A stretch of 37,684 nt of DNA from an uncultured Lachnospiraceae bacterium (GTDB taxonomy: Bacteria > Bacillota > Clostridia > Lachnospirales > Lachnospiraceae). Made by a program: the position numbers and the translations under genes. The stretch spans positions 1-37,684 of the forward strand of contig CACZBZ010000022.1 of NCBI GenBank assembly GCA_902779505.1, in the 5' to 3' direction. Each line of letters opens with the position of its first letter. The stretch's first letter is position 1. Positions 8,373 to 16,997 of this stretch are shown one piece after another. The notes beneath the pieces were generated by a model, which had not been told where the DNA came from, did no database searches, and saw only the letters and a list, made by a program, of their open reading frames with translations.

Positions 8373-10007
8373 ATGCCGATTATTGATATATTGGAGGATA
8401 ACGTAAAAAAGTTCGGAGAGGACATTGCTCTTGTTGAGATCAATCCCGAGGTTCAGGAACTGAGAAGAGTGACCTGGAAGGAATATGAACTTACAGAGCC
8501 TGCTCATACAACTCATTACAGAAGAGAGATTACATGGAATGTCTTCAATGAGAAGGCTAACAGATTTGCCAATCTTCTTATGAGCCGTGGAGTGAAAAAG
8601 GGAGATAAGGTGGCAATCCTTTTGATGAACTGCCTTGAATGGCTTCCTATTTATTTCGGTATTCTTAAGACCGGAGCTTTGGCAGTGCCTCTGAATTTCA
8701 GATATTCATCGGATGAGATTGAGTACTGTCTCAATCTTGCCGAGGTAGATATACTTGTATTCGGTCCCGAGTTCATCGGACGTGTGGAAGAGATAGTAGA
8801 CAGTATAAGCAAGAACAGACTTCTCTTTTATGTGGGAGACAGCTGTCCCAGTTTTGCGGAAGATTACAATCTTCTTACTGCCAACTGCTCAAGCCAGTCT
8901 CCGGACATAAAACTTACGGACGAAGATGATGCGGCCATTTATTTTTCTTCGGGTACAACAGGATTCCCCAAGGCTATCCTGCACAACCACGAGAGCCTTA
9001 TGCATTCCTGCAAAGTAGAGCAGAATCACCATGGTCAGACCAAGGATGACGTTTTTCTCTGCATTCCGCCTCTTTATCATACAGGCGCCAAGATGCACTG
9101 GTTCGGAAGTTTTCTTGTCGGTGGAAAGGCTGTACTCCTTAAAGGTACCAAGCCTAAGCCCATTCTTGATGCGATTTCCAATGAGAAGTGTAGCATCGTA
9201 TGGCTGCTGGTTCCCTGGGCACAGGATATTCTCGATGCTATTGACAGGGGCGACGTAAAGCTTGAAGATTACGATCTCTCGCAGTGGAGATTGATGCATA
9301 TAGGTGCTCAGCCGGTTCCTCCGTCGCTGATTGCAAGATGGAAGGAAAAATTCCCGAATCATCTCTATGACACCAATTATGGTCTGTCGGAATCCATCGG
9401 ACCCGGTGCGGTACATCTGGGAGTCGAGAACATCCATAAGGTAGGAGCAATCGGTAAGGCCGGTTACGGTTGGAAGACCAAGATCGTTGACGAAGAGGGC
9501 AAGGAAGTAACAAGAGGCGAAGTAGGAGAGTTGTGCTTACAGGGTCCCGGTGTTATGACCTGCTATTACAATGATACAAAAGCTACGGAAGAGACTCTCA
9601 AAGACGGTTGGCTCTTTACCGGTGATATGGCCATGGAAGACGAAGACGGATTCATCTTCCTGGTAGACCGTAAAAAGGATGTGGTTATCTCCGGCGGTGA
9701 GAATATATATCCCGTACAGATAGAGAACTTCTTAAGAGCTTATCCCAAGGTTAAGGACGCAGCGGTAATCGGTGTTGCGGATGCCAGACTGGGTGAAGCG
9801 ACTCTGGCCGTAATCGAGATAAAAGACGGCATGGAATGTACGGAAGATGAGATCAACGAATTCTCATTAAAACTTCCCAGATACAAGAGACCGCGTCATA
9901 TCGTTTTTGCGGATATACCCCGTAACCCCACGGGCAAGATTGAAAAGCCTAAGCTCAGGGAGATATACGGAGGCAGTCTTCTTGTGGAAAAACAGAACAA
10001 AGGTTGA
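8373..10007 (+). CDS. AMP-forming acyl-CoA synthetase/ligase (ANL superfamily)
   Basis: This 544-residue enzyme belongs to the adenylate-forming family that activates a carboxylate as acyl-AMP and then transfers it to CoA. Seen in order: WNVFNEKANRFAN, the phosphate-binding loop SSGTTGFPK at 192-200, an NYGLSES motif (the usual YG-x-TE block), the adenine/ribose segment GWLFTGDMAMEDEDGF, the hinge LVDRKKDVVISGGENIYP, and the adenylation lysine Lys522 in NPTGKIEKPKL. All catalytic positions are present. Substrate is uncertain: a medium- or long-chain fatty acid, an aromatic acid or another carboxylate. GGTAAAGGAG lies just upstream of the ATG. It is a single-gene unit ending at the terminator at 10014-10050. 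Confidence 0.9.
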   Translation: MPIIDILEDNVKKFGEDIALVEINPEVQELRRVTWKEYELTEPAHTTHYRREITWNVFNEKANRFANLLMSRGVKKGDKVAILLMNCLEWLPIYFGILKTGALAVPLNFRYSSDEIEYCLNLAEVDILVFGPEFIGRVEEIVDSISKNRLLFYVGDSCPSFAEDYNLLTANCSSQSPDIKLTDEDDAAIYFSSGTTGFPKAILHNHESLMHSCKVEQNHHGQTKDDVFLCIPPLYHTGAKMHWFGSFLVGGKAVLLKGTKPKPILDAISNEKCSIVWLLVPWAQDILDAIDRGDVKLEDYDLSQWRLMHIGAQPVPPSLIARWKEKFPNHLYDTNYGLSESIGPGAVHLGVENIHKVGAIGKAGYGWKTKIVDEEGKEVTRGEVGELCLQGPGVMTCYYNDTKATEETLKDGWLFTGDMAMEDEDGFIFLVDRKKDVVISGGENIYPVQIENFLRAYPKVKDAAVIGVADARLGEATLAVIEIKDGMECTEDEINEFSLKLPRYKRPRHIVFADIPRNPTGKIEKPKLREIYGGSLLVEKQNKG

Positions 10008-10013
10008 TATCAG

Positions 10014-10050
10014 GGGACAAGATAGCAGATTACTATCTTGTCCTTTCTTT
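10014..10050 (+). terminator. Intrinsic terminator after the acyl-CoA synthetase
   Basis: An 11-bp perfect stem GGACAAGATAG / CTATCTTGTCC (10015-10025 / 10033-10043), 7-nt loop, followed by TTTCTTT. Confidence 0.85.
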
Positions 10051-10070
10051 GTGTTTTTAGTGATGGATTA

Positions 10071-10079
10071 TGTTATACT
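10071..10079 (+). promoter_or_regulatory. Extended -10 promoter for the sensor-GGDEF gene
   Basis: TGTTATACT is a TGnTATAAT-type extended -10 box, 42 bases before the chosen ATG at 10122. The -35 region is weak. It starts a two-gene transcript ending at the hairpin at 13403-13460. Confidence 0.5.
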
Positions 10080-10121
10080 ATAGGTAGTGTAGAAGGACAG
10101 TTGAGTAATATAGGGGTGTTT

Positions 10122-12461
10122 ATGGGAAAAAGGCTTACAATTGGTGCGGTTATCGGTAATGCCAATTCACCACATACGCGTGACATAATGAATGGTATCC
10201 AGAATGCCGCAGACCAGTTTGATCTGAATGTTGTATACCTGTTAGGCGTTCATATGGAGTCTACTTTTAGTGCTTATTTTGAGAACAAAGTAGACTACGG
10301 ATTTGATTACCAGTACAACGTAGTGTACGACTATGCGCTTCTTGCGGATTGTGATGCTCTGATCATTTCATATGGTTCCATATGTATTTTCCTTGACAAT
10401 CTGGACAAGCGAGAATTCCTTAACAAATTTGAAGATATACCTTATGTGTTGCTTGAGGACAGAGATGAGGCAGGTATAGGCTCTTCTCTTATATCAAACA
10501 ACTATGAAGGTGTGTCTAAGATTGTTGAGCATCTTGTATCTGTCCATAAATATACAAAGTTTGCTTTTCTGGGCGGACCGGCATGGAATACGGATGCCAT
10601 AGAGAGAAGAAACGCTTTTGAAGATGTTCTTCTTAAGCATGGAATAGACCTTCATGAGTCTATGTTCGAGATGGGAGATTTCTCGGCAAGAGTTGAGACT
10701 CAGGTGAGAAGGCTTTTGGATAATAATCCCGGGGTACAGGCTATTGTATGTGCCAACGACGTTATGGCGGATACTGTTTATAAAGAATGTGCCAAGAGAG
10801 GTCTTGTTGTCGGCAAGGATATTGCCGTAACGGGTTATGATGACTGGGAGATGGCGGCTAATATGACTCCGCCGCTTACAACCGTTCTTCAGAATGGTTT
10901 TGACATGGGATATTCGGCAGTAAAGAAAGCACTGGATCTTATAGAGAAAGGTGTTCCTGAAGAGTCTTATGTGCCGACATCTGTAAGGATAAGGTCTTCC
11001 TGCGGATGTAAGAGCGCGGTAAGACATCACTTTCCCAAGACCTCGGAATATTTTGTTTCCAGGGATACTTATATAGACAATATTACAAAGGGAATAGTCA
11101 ACAAGTCGGTATCGTCCATTGCCAATTCGGAAGTGAGAGAAGGCTTCACTGATGAAGTACGGCCTCTGATCGAAGACTATGTATTGGCAATCCATAACAA
11201 ACCTCAGGGCTATAAGATTGACAAGAAACGTCTTGTCACCAGACTCAGTGATATATTTAACGGACCTCACGGTGATTATATTTCATATATAGATTTCGGA
11301 GAAGCGATATCGTCGCTTCTTTCCGACAGGGTCATGGAAGAGGAATGCAACAGCAGGGTCCCAATGTATATGGATATTCTCACTACGGTACAGAAAGTTG
11401 TTCAGGCTCATGTATCCAAGACCAACAGGGATGAGATGGGGAAGTATCAGAACGATACCATGTTCATGCCCTATATATCCAGGGACATGATGATCCATAT
11501 TGAAGATGAAGAGGCTTTCTACCGTTCAGCTATGAGAATGATCGCATGTATGGGAGTGAACAGCGCATATCTCTATCTCCTTGAAAAGCCTGTTATACAC
11601 AGGAAAGGTGAGCCGTGGAAGCTGCCCCAATACCTGAAACTTGCGGCATATCAGGAGAAGGGTGAAGTTGTATCCTACCCGCCTGAAGAAAGACCGCTAA
11701 TGTCACGAGAGAAACCTATGTCTTATTACATTGAGCATGACGGCAGATATGTGATGAGTATATATGATATTTTCATGGGTGTGACTCAGTACGGAGTACT
11801 TGTTACCGAGACCAATCCCAAAAATATGCTGCTTATGAACCTGTCCAGTCTTCAGATAAGCAGTGGTATAAGCTTCAGAGAGATGTATGAAGCTCAACAG
11901 GAACTGCAGCGTCAGCTGGAAGATATGGTAGAAGAGATACAGGAAAAGAACAGAGTCCTTGGTTTTATCTCTGAATATGACCAGCTTACGGGTTGTCTTA
12001 ACAGAAGAGGATATATTGAACAGGCTCAGACTCTGCTTACTGAGAACAAAGGTAAAAAAGCTGTTGTTCTTATCGGCGATCTGGACCATCTTAAAGAGAT
12101 CAATGATACATTTGGACATGCCGAAGGTGATTTCGCCATTAAGGCATCGGCAAATATATTGAGGATGGCACTGGGTGGAGAGACAGTGGTTGCAAGGATT
12201 GGCGGAGACGAATTCATCGCCATTTTCTGTGAAAACGACAAGGATACTTCGGGACCGAAGCTTGTGGACAGGATCAAGAAGGTCAACGATGATTTTACCG
12301 TTGCAAGCGACAAGCCTTACTTTGTGGAGATATCGGTAGGATATCATGAGTTTGTATGCGAAGACGGAATGGATCTTAACATGCTCATGCAGGAGGCTGA
12401 CAAGTCCTTGTACAGGGCCAAGAGTCATCGCAGGGCATCTGTACAAAAATCTAAAAACTGA
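10122..12461 (+). CDS. LacI-type sugar-sensor domain fused to a GGDEF diguanylate cyclase
   Basis: A 779-residue, apparently cytoplasmic protein. I chose ATG 10122 (AGGGG a few bases upstream, directly before the sensor domain) over an in-frame start at 10038 that would lie before the promoter. Residues ~1-300 resemble the periplasmic-binding-protein core of LacI/GalR regulators (SPHTRDIMNGIQNAADQ, VCANDVMADTVYKEC, AVTGYDDWEMAANMTPPLTT) but there is no helix-turn-helix and no signal peptide. A middle region of unknown fold (~330-580) is followed by a coiled coil (~585-615) and a GGDEF domain with the intact active site RIGGDEF (GGDEF at 694-698). No RxxD inhibitory site precedes it. It probably makes cyclic di-GMP in response to an intracellular sugar; ligand unknown. 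The TPR lipoprotein gene follows 12 bases later. Confidence 0.88.
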   Translation: MGKRLTIGAVIGNANSPHTRDIMNGIQNAADQFDLNVVYLLGVHMESTFSAYFENKVDYGFDYQYNVVYDYALLADCDALIISYGSICIFLDNLDKREFLNKFEDIPYVLLEDRDEAGIGSSLISNNYEGVSKIVEHLVSVHKYTKFAFLGGPAWNTDAIERRNAFEDVLLKHGIDLHESMFEMGDFSARVETQVRRLLDNNPGVQAIVCANDVMADTVYKECAKRGLVVGKDIAVTGYDDWEMAANMTPPLTTVLQNGFDMGYSAVKKALDLIEKGVPEESYVPTSVRIRSSCGCKSAVRHHFPKTSEYFVSRDTYIDNITKGIVNKSVSSIANSEVREGFTDEVRPLIEDYVLAIHNKPQGYKIDKKRLVTRLSDIFNGPHGDYISYIDFGEAISSLLSDRVMEEECNSRVPMYMDILTTVQKVVQAHVSKTNRDEMGKYQNDTMFMPYISRDMMIHIEDEEAFYRSAMRMIACMGVNSAYLYLLEKPVIHRKGEPWKLPQYLKLAAYQEKGEVVSYPPEERPLMSREKPMSYYIEHDGRYVMSIYDIFMGVTQYGVLVTETNPKNMLLMNLSSLQISSGISFREMYEAQQELQRQLEDMVEEIQEKNRVLGFISEYDQLTGCLNRRGYIEQAQTLLTENKGKKAVVLIGDLDHLKEINDTFGHAEGDFAIKASANILRMALGGETVVARIGGDEFIAIFCENDKDTSGPKLVDRIKKVNDDFTVASDKPYFVEISVGYHEFVCEDGMDLNMLMQEADKSLYRAKSHRRASVQKSKN

Positions 12462-12473
12462 TTCAGAGGAATT

Positions 12474-13364
12474 ATGAGAAACTATTGTTTAAAAGCAGGA
12501 CTTCCTATAATGCTTTTGGGAGTTGCTTTGGTCTGTGGATGCGGTGTACCCAAGACAAAGGGATACACTCAGACAGCCATGGAAGAAATCGAGAATCTTG
12601 AATATGATACGGCTATTGAGAGTCTTAACGCCGCTGAGGAGGCAGGGGAGAATCCTGTGCTCATAGCGAGAGCAAGAGGTATAGCAAGTATCGGACTTAC
12701 GGAATATGAAGATGCGGTTGCATATTTTCTTGAGACTCTCTCTTACAGCGACAGCAAGGTTGACGAAGATGCACTTGCGGATTTTAACAGGGCACTGAAT
12801 CTTGATTCGGATAATTACGACCTGAGAATCGAAGTTGCGGGTAAGCTTTTTGATGCGGGATATGAACAGGAGGGGCAGCAGTACCTCAATGATTTCCTTG
12901 CGGAAAAAGAAAGAAAGCTTTCTGACTTTGATAAGGGACGTATATATTTCTACATGCAGGATTATGAGAGTGCCAAAAAGTGTTTTGAGGAAGCAAGAGA
13001 TGATGACGATCAGAACACGGTTCTTTTCCTGGGTAAGACCTATGAACTACTCGGGGATTACAATTATGCCACAAGTACCTATCAGAATTATCTGAGCAAA
13101 CATCCGGAAGCTGCGGTCATATATAATCAGCTGGGTCTTTCAAGACTCAAATCCGGCGATTATACGGGCGCCAGAGAGGCTTTTACTTCCGGAAGGAGCA
13201 TAGAGAACAACGGAATAGATCAGACACTTAGCTTCAATGAGATAATAGCGTATGAATATTCTGGAAATTTCAGTCAGGCTCGTATCTTAATGGAGTCATA
13301 CCTCAAGAAATATCCCGATGATGAGGATGCGGTCAGAGAATATGAATTTCTGAAAAGCAGATAA
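12474..13364 (+). CDS. TPR-repeat lipoprotein
   Basis: A 296-residue protein with an N-terminal lipoprotein signal (hydrophobic LPIMLLGVALVCGC, lipobox cysteine at about residue 24) and several tetratricopeptide-like helical pairs, e.g. YDTAIESLNAAEEAGENP, YESAKKCFEEARDDDDQ, GDYNYATSTYQNYLSKHP and GDYTGAREAFTSG. It is likely anchored on the outer face of the membrane as a protein-interaction scaffold. The start follows AGAGGAATT. It is 12 bases behind the sensor-GGDEF gene with no promoter between, so the two are co-transcribed; a role downstream of cyclic di-GMP is inference only. Confidence 0.87.
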   Translation: MRNYCLKAGLPIMLLGVALVCGCGVPKTKGYTQTAMEEIENLEYDTAIESLNAAEEAGENPVLIARARGIASIGLTEYEDAVAYFLETLSYSDSKVDEDALADFNRALNLDSDNYDLRIEVAGKLFDAGYEQEGQQYLNDFLAEKERKLSDFDKGRIYFYMQDYESAKKCFEEARDDDDQNTVLFLGKTYELLGDYNYATSTYQNYLSKHPEAAVIYNQLGLSRLKSGDYTGAREAFTSGRSIENNGIDQTLSFNEIIAYEYSGNFSQARILMESYLKKYPDDEDAVREYEFLKSR

Positions 13365-13402
13365 GAACGCTGAAAACTCAAAATTGTATCAAAATATCGC
13401 AC

Positions 13403-13460
13403 AAAAAACACAAGATGTTATGTTACCAAAATAATTTGGGTACAATATCTTGTGTTTTTT
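13403..13460. terminator. Long hairpin terminator after the TPR lipoprotein gene
   Basis: A 14-bp perfect stem AAAAAACACAAGAT / ATCTTGTGTTTTTT (13403-13416 / 13447-13460) with an inner imperfect stem (TACC-AAA / TTTGGGTA). The A-run on the left and T-run on the right make it potentially bidirectional. It ends directly before the nrdD promoter. Confidence 0.85.
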
Positions 13461-13463
13461 ATG

Positions 13464-13492
13464 TTGACACGTAATATATGGGATGATATTAT
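13464..13492 (+). promoter_or_regulatory. Strong sigma-A promoter for nrdD
   Basis: Consensus TTGACA at 13464-13469, a 17-base spacer, TATTAT at 13487-13492. The predicted start is near 13499, giving a leader of about 93 nt that carries the repeats listed next. Confidence 0.75.
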
Positions 13493-13552
13493 GTAAGAGG
13501 TGGCTAGATTTAGTATACATTATGTAAATCAACCACAATATTATGTATACTA
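13481..13552. promoter_or_regulatory. Repeated ATTATGTA boxes and 10-bp inverted repeat, candidate NrdR operator
   Basis: ATTATGTA occurs at 13488-13495 (over the -10 box), 13519-13526 and 13540-13547. The first two are 31 bp apart, the spacing expected for paired NrdR boxes. The third lies in CCACAATATTATGTAT (13533-13548), which agrees at 12 of 16 positions with the NrdR-box type ACACAATATATTGTGT. TAGTATACAT (13511-13520) and ATGTATACTA (13543-13552) are exact inverted repeats. NrdR is the ATP-cone repressor of ribonucleotide reductase genes in most bacteria. Assignment is by resemblance and position only. Confidence 0.5.
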
Positions 13553-13591
13553 GCCGCAAATATGCTATAAATAAGAGAGTCGGGGGGCTAT

Positions 13592-15985
13592 ATGATCCAG
13601 GTTATCAAAAGAGACGGTACAGAGACTGATTTTACATTGGCAAAGATCAGCGATGCCGTTATCAAAGCATTTCATGCTACAGACGTACAGTACAGCAATG
13701 ATGTAATTGATTTGCTTGCATTACGTGTCACAGCAGATTTTCAGGAAAAAGTAAAGAACGACAGAATAACTGTCGAGGATATTCAGGACAGCGTTGAGAA
13801 GGTTCTTGAGCAGGCAGGCTATGCAGAGGCTGCCAAGGCTTTTATCCTTTATCGTAAGCAGAGAGAAAAACTTCGTACAATGAAGTCCACAATCCTTGAT
13901 TACAAGGATGTTGTCAACAGCTACGTTAAGGTTGAGGACTGGAGAGTAAAGGAGAATTCTACCGTTACATATTCGGTTGGAGGACTTATTTTAAGCAATT
14001 CGGGAGCAGTAACCGCCAATTACTGGCTTTCGGAGATATACGATGAAGAGATTGCCAATGCTCATCGTAATGCTGATATTCATATTCATGATCTTTCAAT
14101 GCTTACAGGTTACTGCGCAGGTTGGTCGCTGAAGCAGCTTATCAAGGAAGGTCTCGGAGGAATCACAGGTAAGATTACGTCTGCGCCCGCAGCACATCTT
14201 TCCGTTCTCTGCAACCAGATGGTTAACTTCCTTGGTATCATGCAGAACGAGTGGGCAGGAGCTCAGGCATTTTCATCTTTCGATACATATCTTGCTCCTT
14301 TTGTTAAGGTTGATAACCTTTCATATAAGGAAGTAAAGAAGTGTATTGAAGCATTTATATACGGCGTTAATACCCCCAGCAGATGGGGTACACAGGCTCC
14401 GTTCTCCAATATTACACTTGACTGGACAGTTCCTGCCGATCTTGCGGAACTTCCTGCTATCGTTGGCGGACAGGAGATGGATTTCTGCTACAAGGATTGT
14501 AAGAAGGAAATGGATATGGTCAACAAGGCATTTATCGAGACCATGATCGAAGGTGATGCCAACGGCCGAGGATTCCAGTATCCTATCCCCACATACTCTA
14601 TAACAAGAGATTTCAACTGGGAAGACACAGAGAACAACAGACTTCTCTTTGAAATGACTTCTAAATACGGAACACCTTATTTCTCTAACTATATCAATTC
14701 TGATATGGAGCCTTCTGATGTACGTTCAATGTGCTGCAGACTCAGACTTGACCTCAGAGAACTTCGTAAAAAATCCGGCGGATTCTTCGGTTCCGGCGAG
14801 AGCACAGGTAGTGTCGGTGTTGTAACAATCAACATGCCCAGAATTGCATACCTTGCAGCTGACGAGGATGATTTCTTCAAGAGACTCAACAAGATGATGG
14901 ATATAGCTGCAAGATCTCTTAAGATTAAGAGAGGCGTTATCACAAAGCTTCTTGACGAAGGTTTATATCCTTATACAAAGAGGTATCTGGGAACTTTCAA
15001 CAATCATTTCTCAACAATAGGATTGATTGGTATGAACGAAGTTGGTCTTAATGCCAACTGGCTGAGAGCGGATCTTACAGATCCTCGTACTCAGGAGTTC
15101 ACAAAGAAGGTTCTTAATCATATGAGAGAGAGACTTTCAGATTACCAGGAGATGTACGGTGATCTCTACAATCTGGAAGCAACACCTGCAGAGAGTACAA
15201 CTTACAGACTTGCTAAGCATGATCGTAAGAGATGGCCTCAGATTAAGACAGCAGGTAAGCCGGGTGATACACCTTACTATACTAATTCGTCTCACCTTCC
15301 TGTTAATTACACTACAGACATTTTTGATGCTCTTGATATACAGGATGAGTTACAGACACTTTATACTTCAGGAACAGTATTCCATGCCTTCCTTGGCGAG
15401 AAGCTTCCCGATTGGAGAGCAGCCGCTGAACTTGTGAAGACTATCGCAGAGAATTACAAGCTGCCTTACTTCACACTTTCTCCTACATATTCAATATGTA
15501 AGGAACATGGTTACCTTAACGGTGAGCAGAAGACATGTCCTGTATGTGGAGCAACCACAGAAGTATACAGCCGTATCACCGGTTACTACAGACCTGTACA
15601 GAACTGGAATGACGGAAAGCTTCAGGAATATGCTAACCGTACAGAATACGACATCGACAATTCTTCACTTAACAGACCTTTCAGTACAGTTGTAACAGTA
15701 TCTGATATTGAAGAGCCGGAAGTAAAGATAGATGTTGAAGAACCTGAAAATGTAATGTATCTCTTCACAACAAAGACATGTCCTAATTGCAAGCTTGCTA
15801 AGGAATATCTGAAGAATCTTGACTACGTTGTGATGGATGCTGAAGACAATATGGAGCTGGCAGGAAAATACAATATCATGCAGGCGCCCACTCTTGTTGT
15901 TGTCAACGGAGATGAATTCAAGAAGTATGTAAATGCTTCGAATATCAAAAAATTTGCTGCGGAATACAGCATGCAGGTTAAATAA
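13592..15985 (+). CDS. nrdD: Anaerobic (class III) ribonucleoside-triphosphate reductase with C-terminal redoxin domain
   Basis: NrdD reduces ribonucleoside triphosphates to deoxy forms by glycyl-radical chemistry in anaerobes. Seen across 797 residues: an N-terminal ATP-cone (about 1-90, IQVIKRDGTETDFTLAKIS), the barrel with MCCRLRLDLRELRKKSGG carrying the active cysteine, GSVGVVTINMPR, the zinc site C636-x2-H639 / C649-x2-C652, and the glycyl radical Gly664 in RITGYYRPVQNWNDGK. Unusually, residues ~715-797 form an extra thioredoxin/glutaredoxin-like domain: YLFTTKTCPNCKLAKEYL with CPNC at 730-733 and the cis-proline segment QAPTLVVVNG. This could be a built-in reductant. The activase gene nrdG, usually adjacent, is absent here; pyrF follows after a terminator. 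Confidence 0.95.
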   Translation: MIQVIKRDGTETDFTLAKISDAVIKAFHATDVQYSNDVIDLLALRVTADFQEKVKNDRITVEDIQDSVEKVLEQAGYAEAAKAFILYRKQREKLRTMKSTILDYKDVVNSYVKVEDWRVKENSTVTYSVGGLILSNSGAVTANYWLSEIYDEEIANAHRNADIHIHDLSMLTGYCAGWSLKQLIKEGLGGITGKITSAPAAHLSVLCNQMVNFLGIMQNEWAGAQAFSSFDTYLAPFVKVDNLSYKEVKKCIEAFIYGVNTPSRWGTQAPFSNITLDWTVPADLAELPAIVGGQEMDFCYKDCKKEMDMVNKAFIETMIEGDANGRGFQYPIPTYSITRDFNWEDTENNRLLFEMTSKYGTPYFSNYINSDMEPSDVRSMCCRLRLDLRELRKKSGGFFGSGESTGSVGVVTINMPRIAYLAADEDDFFKRLNKMMDIAARSLKIKRGVITKLLDEGLYPYTKRYLGTFNNHFSTIGLIGMNEVGLNANWLRADLTDPRTQEFTKKVLNHMRERLSDYQEMYGDLYNLEATPAESTTYRLAKHDRKRWPQIKTAGKPGDTPYYTNSSHLPVNYTTDIFDALDIQDELQTLYTSGTVFHAFLGEKLPDWRAAAELVKTIAENYKLPYFTLSPTYSICKEHGYLNGEQKTCPVCGATTEVYSRITGYYRPVQNWNDGKLQEYANRTEYDIDNSSLNRPFSTVVTVSDIEEPEVKIDVEEPENVMYLFTTKTCPNCKLAKEYLKNLDYVVMDAEDNMELAGKYNIMQAPTLVVVNGDEFKKYVNASNIKKFAAEYSMQVK

Positions 15986-15991
15986 TAAGGC

Positions 15992-16025
15992 GCGAGCCGG
16001 CAAAATACCGGCTCGCTTCTTTTTG
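15992..16025 (+). terminator. Intrinsic terminator after nrdD
   Basis: A 9-bp GC-rich stem GCGAGCCGG / CCGGCTCGC (15992-16000 / 16008-16016), 7-nt loop, then TTCTTTTT. Confidence 0.9.
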
Positions 16026-16060
16026 TGTAGTTTATTAAAAAACCTATAAAGGAAAAAAGT

Positions 16061-16981
16061 ATGATTAACAAATTAATAGCCAATATTAAAAAGACAAATG
16101 CACCGATTGTTGTTGGTCTTGACCCTACCACAAAGCTTATCCCCGGTTATATAATGGATAAGGCAATAAAAGAATTCGGCGAGAACTTTGACGCAGCCGG
16201 CGCAGCAATCTGGGAATACAATAAGGGTCTTATCGATGCCATATACGATCAGATACCTGCCGTAAAGCCTCAGATAGCAATGTATGAGCAGTTCGGAATC
16301 CCCGGTCTTGTTGCATACGATAAGACAGTTAAGTATGCAAAAGAAAAAGGCCTTGTGGTTATAGGAGATATCAAGAGAGGCGATATAGGATCCACATCCA
16401 CCGCTTATGCCATTGGACATCTTGGTAGCGTTAAGATAGGCAATACCGTATGCAGAGGCTTCGACGAAGATTTTGCAACAGTCAATCCTTATCTTGGAAC
16501 AGACGGCGTTAAGCCTTTTATGGATGTATGTGCCGAAGAGAAAAAGGGTATATTCGTACTTGTTAAAACATCCAATCCCAGCAGCGGAGAATTCCAGGAC
16601 AAGCTGATCGGTGACAAGACTCTTTATCACACAGTAGCCGAGAAAGTGGCTGAATGGGCTGACTCCCTTATGGGTAACGAATACAGTTATGTAGGTGCTG
16701 TTGTAGGTGCAACATATCCGGAAGTAGGCAAGGCTATGAGAGAAGTAATGCCCAAGTCTTATATCCTCGTACCGGGTTATGGTGCTCAGGGCGGAAAAGG
16801 TAAGGACCTTGCACATTTCTTTAATAAAGACGGTCTGGGAGCAATCGTCAATTCATCAAGAGGAATCATCGGAGCCTACAGCCAGGAGCAGTACGCTTCC
16901 TTTGGTGAAGAAGGATATGCGGAAGCAGCTCTTGCCGCAGTAAAAGATATGAAGGCGGATATTGAAAGCGCCATAGGATAA
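16061..16981 (+). CDS. pyrF: Orotidine 5'-phosphate decarboxylase (long, type 2)
   Basis: PyrF decarboxylates OMP to UMP, the last step of de novo pyrimidine synthesis. The 306-residue length and the motif DIKRGDIGSTSTAY (catalytic Asp-Lys-Asp set starting at residue 103) identify the long type found in Clostridia and actinobacteria. Further conserved blocks are VGLDPTTKLIP near the N-terminus, FVLVKTSNPSSGEFQ and the phosphate-binding VPGYGAQGG. GGAAAAAAG precedes the ATG. pyrE follows after 16 bases. No convincing promoter is visible in the 35 bases after the nrdD terminator, so transcription may start inside or read through that region. Confidence 0.96.
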   Translation: MINKLIANIKKTNAPIVVGLDPTTKLIPGYIMDKAIKEFGENFDAAGAAIWEYNKGLIDAIYDQIPAVKPQIAMYEQFGIPGLVAYDKTVKYAKEKGLVVIGDIKRGDIGSTSTAYAIGHLGSVKIGNTVCRGFDEDFATVNPYLGTDGVKPFMDVCAEEKKGIFVLVKTSNPSSGEFQDKLIGDKTLYHTVAEKVAEWADSLMGNEYSYVGAVVGATYPEVGKAMREVMPKSYILVPGYGAQGGKGKDLAHFFNKDGLGAIVNSSRGIIGAYSQEQYASFGEEGYAEAALAAVKDMKADIESAIG

Positions 16982-16997
16982 TAAGAGTGAGGTAGTT

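Noticed and set aside
10038-10121. N-terminal extension of the sensor-GGDEF protein from 10038
   Set aside because: It starts inside the terminator of the previous gene and upstream of the extended -10 box, so it would not be transcribed from the predicted promoter.
11703-12446. Long minus-strand open frame opposite the GGDEF gene (247 codons)
   Set aside because: It lies wholly inside a well-supported gene, has no recognisable domain and no ribosome binding site; similar long shadows occur opposite pyrF, purD and purM.
16023-16050. TTGTGT-16-TATAAA as a pyrF promoter
   Set aside because: The predicted start of transcription would fall near 16057, cutting off the ribosome binding site four bases before the ATG; it also overlaps the nrdD terminator T-run.
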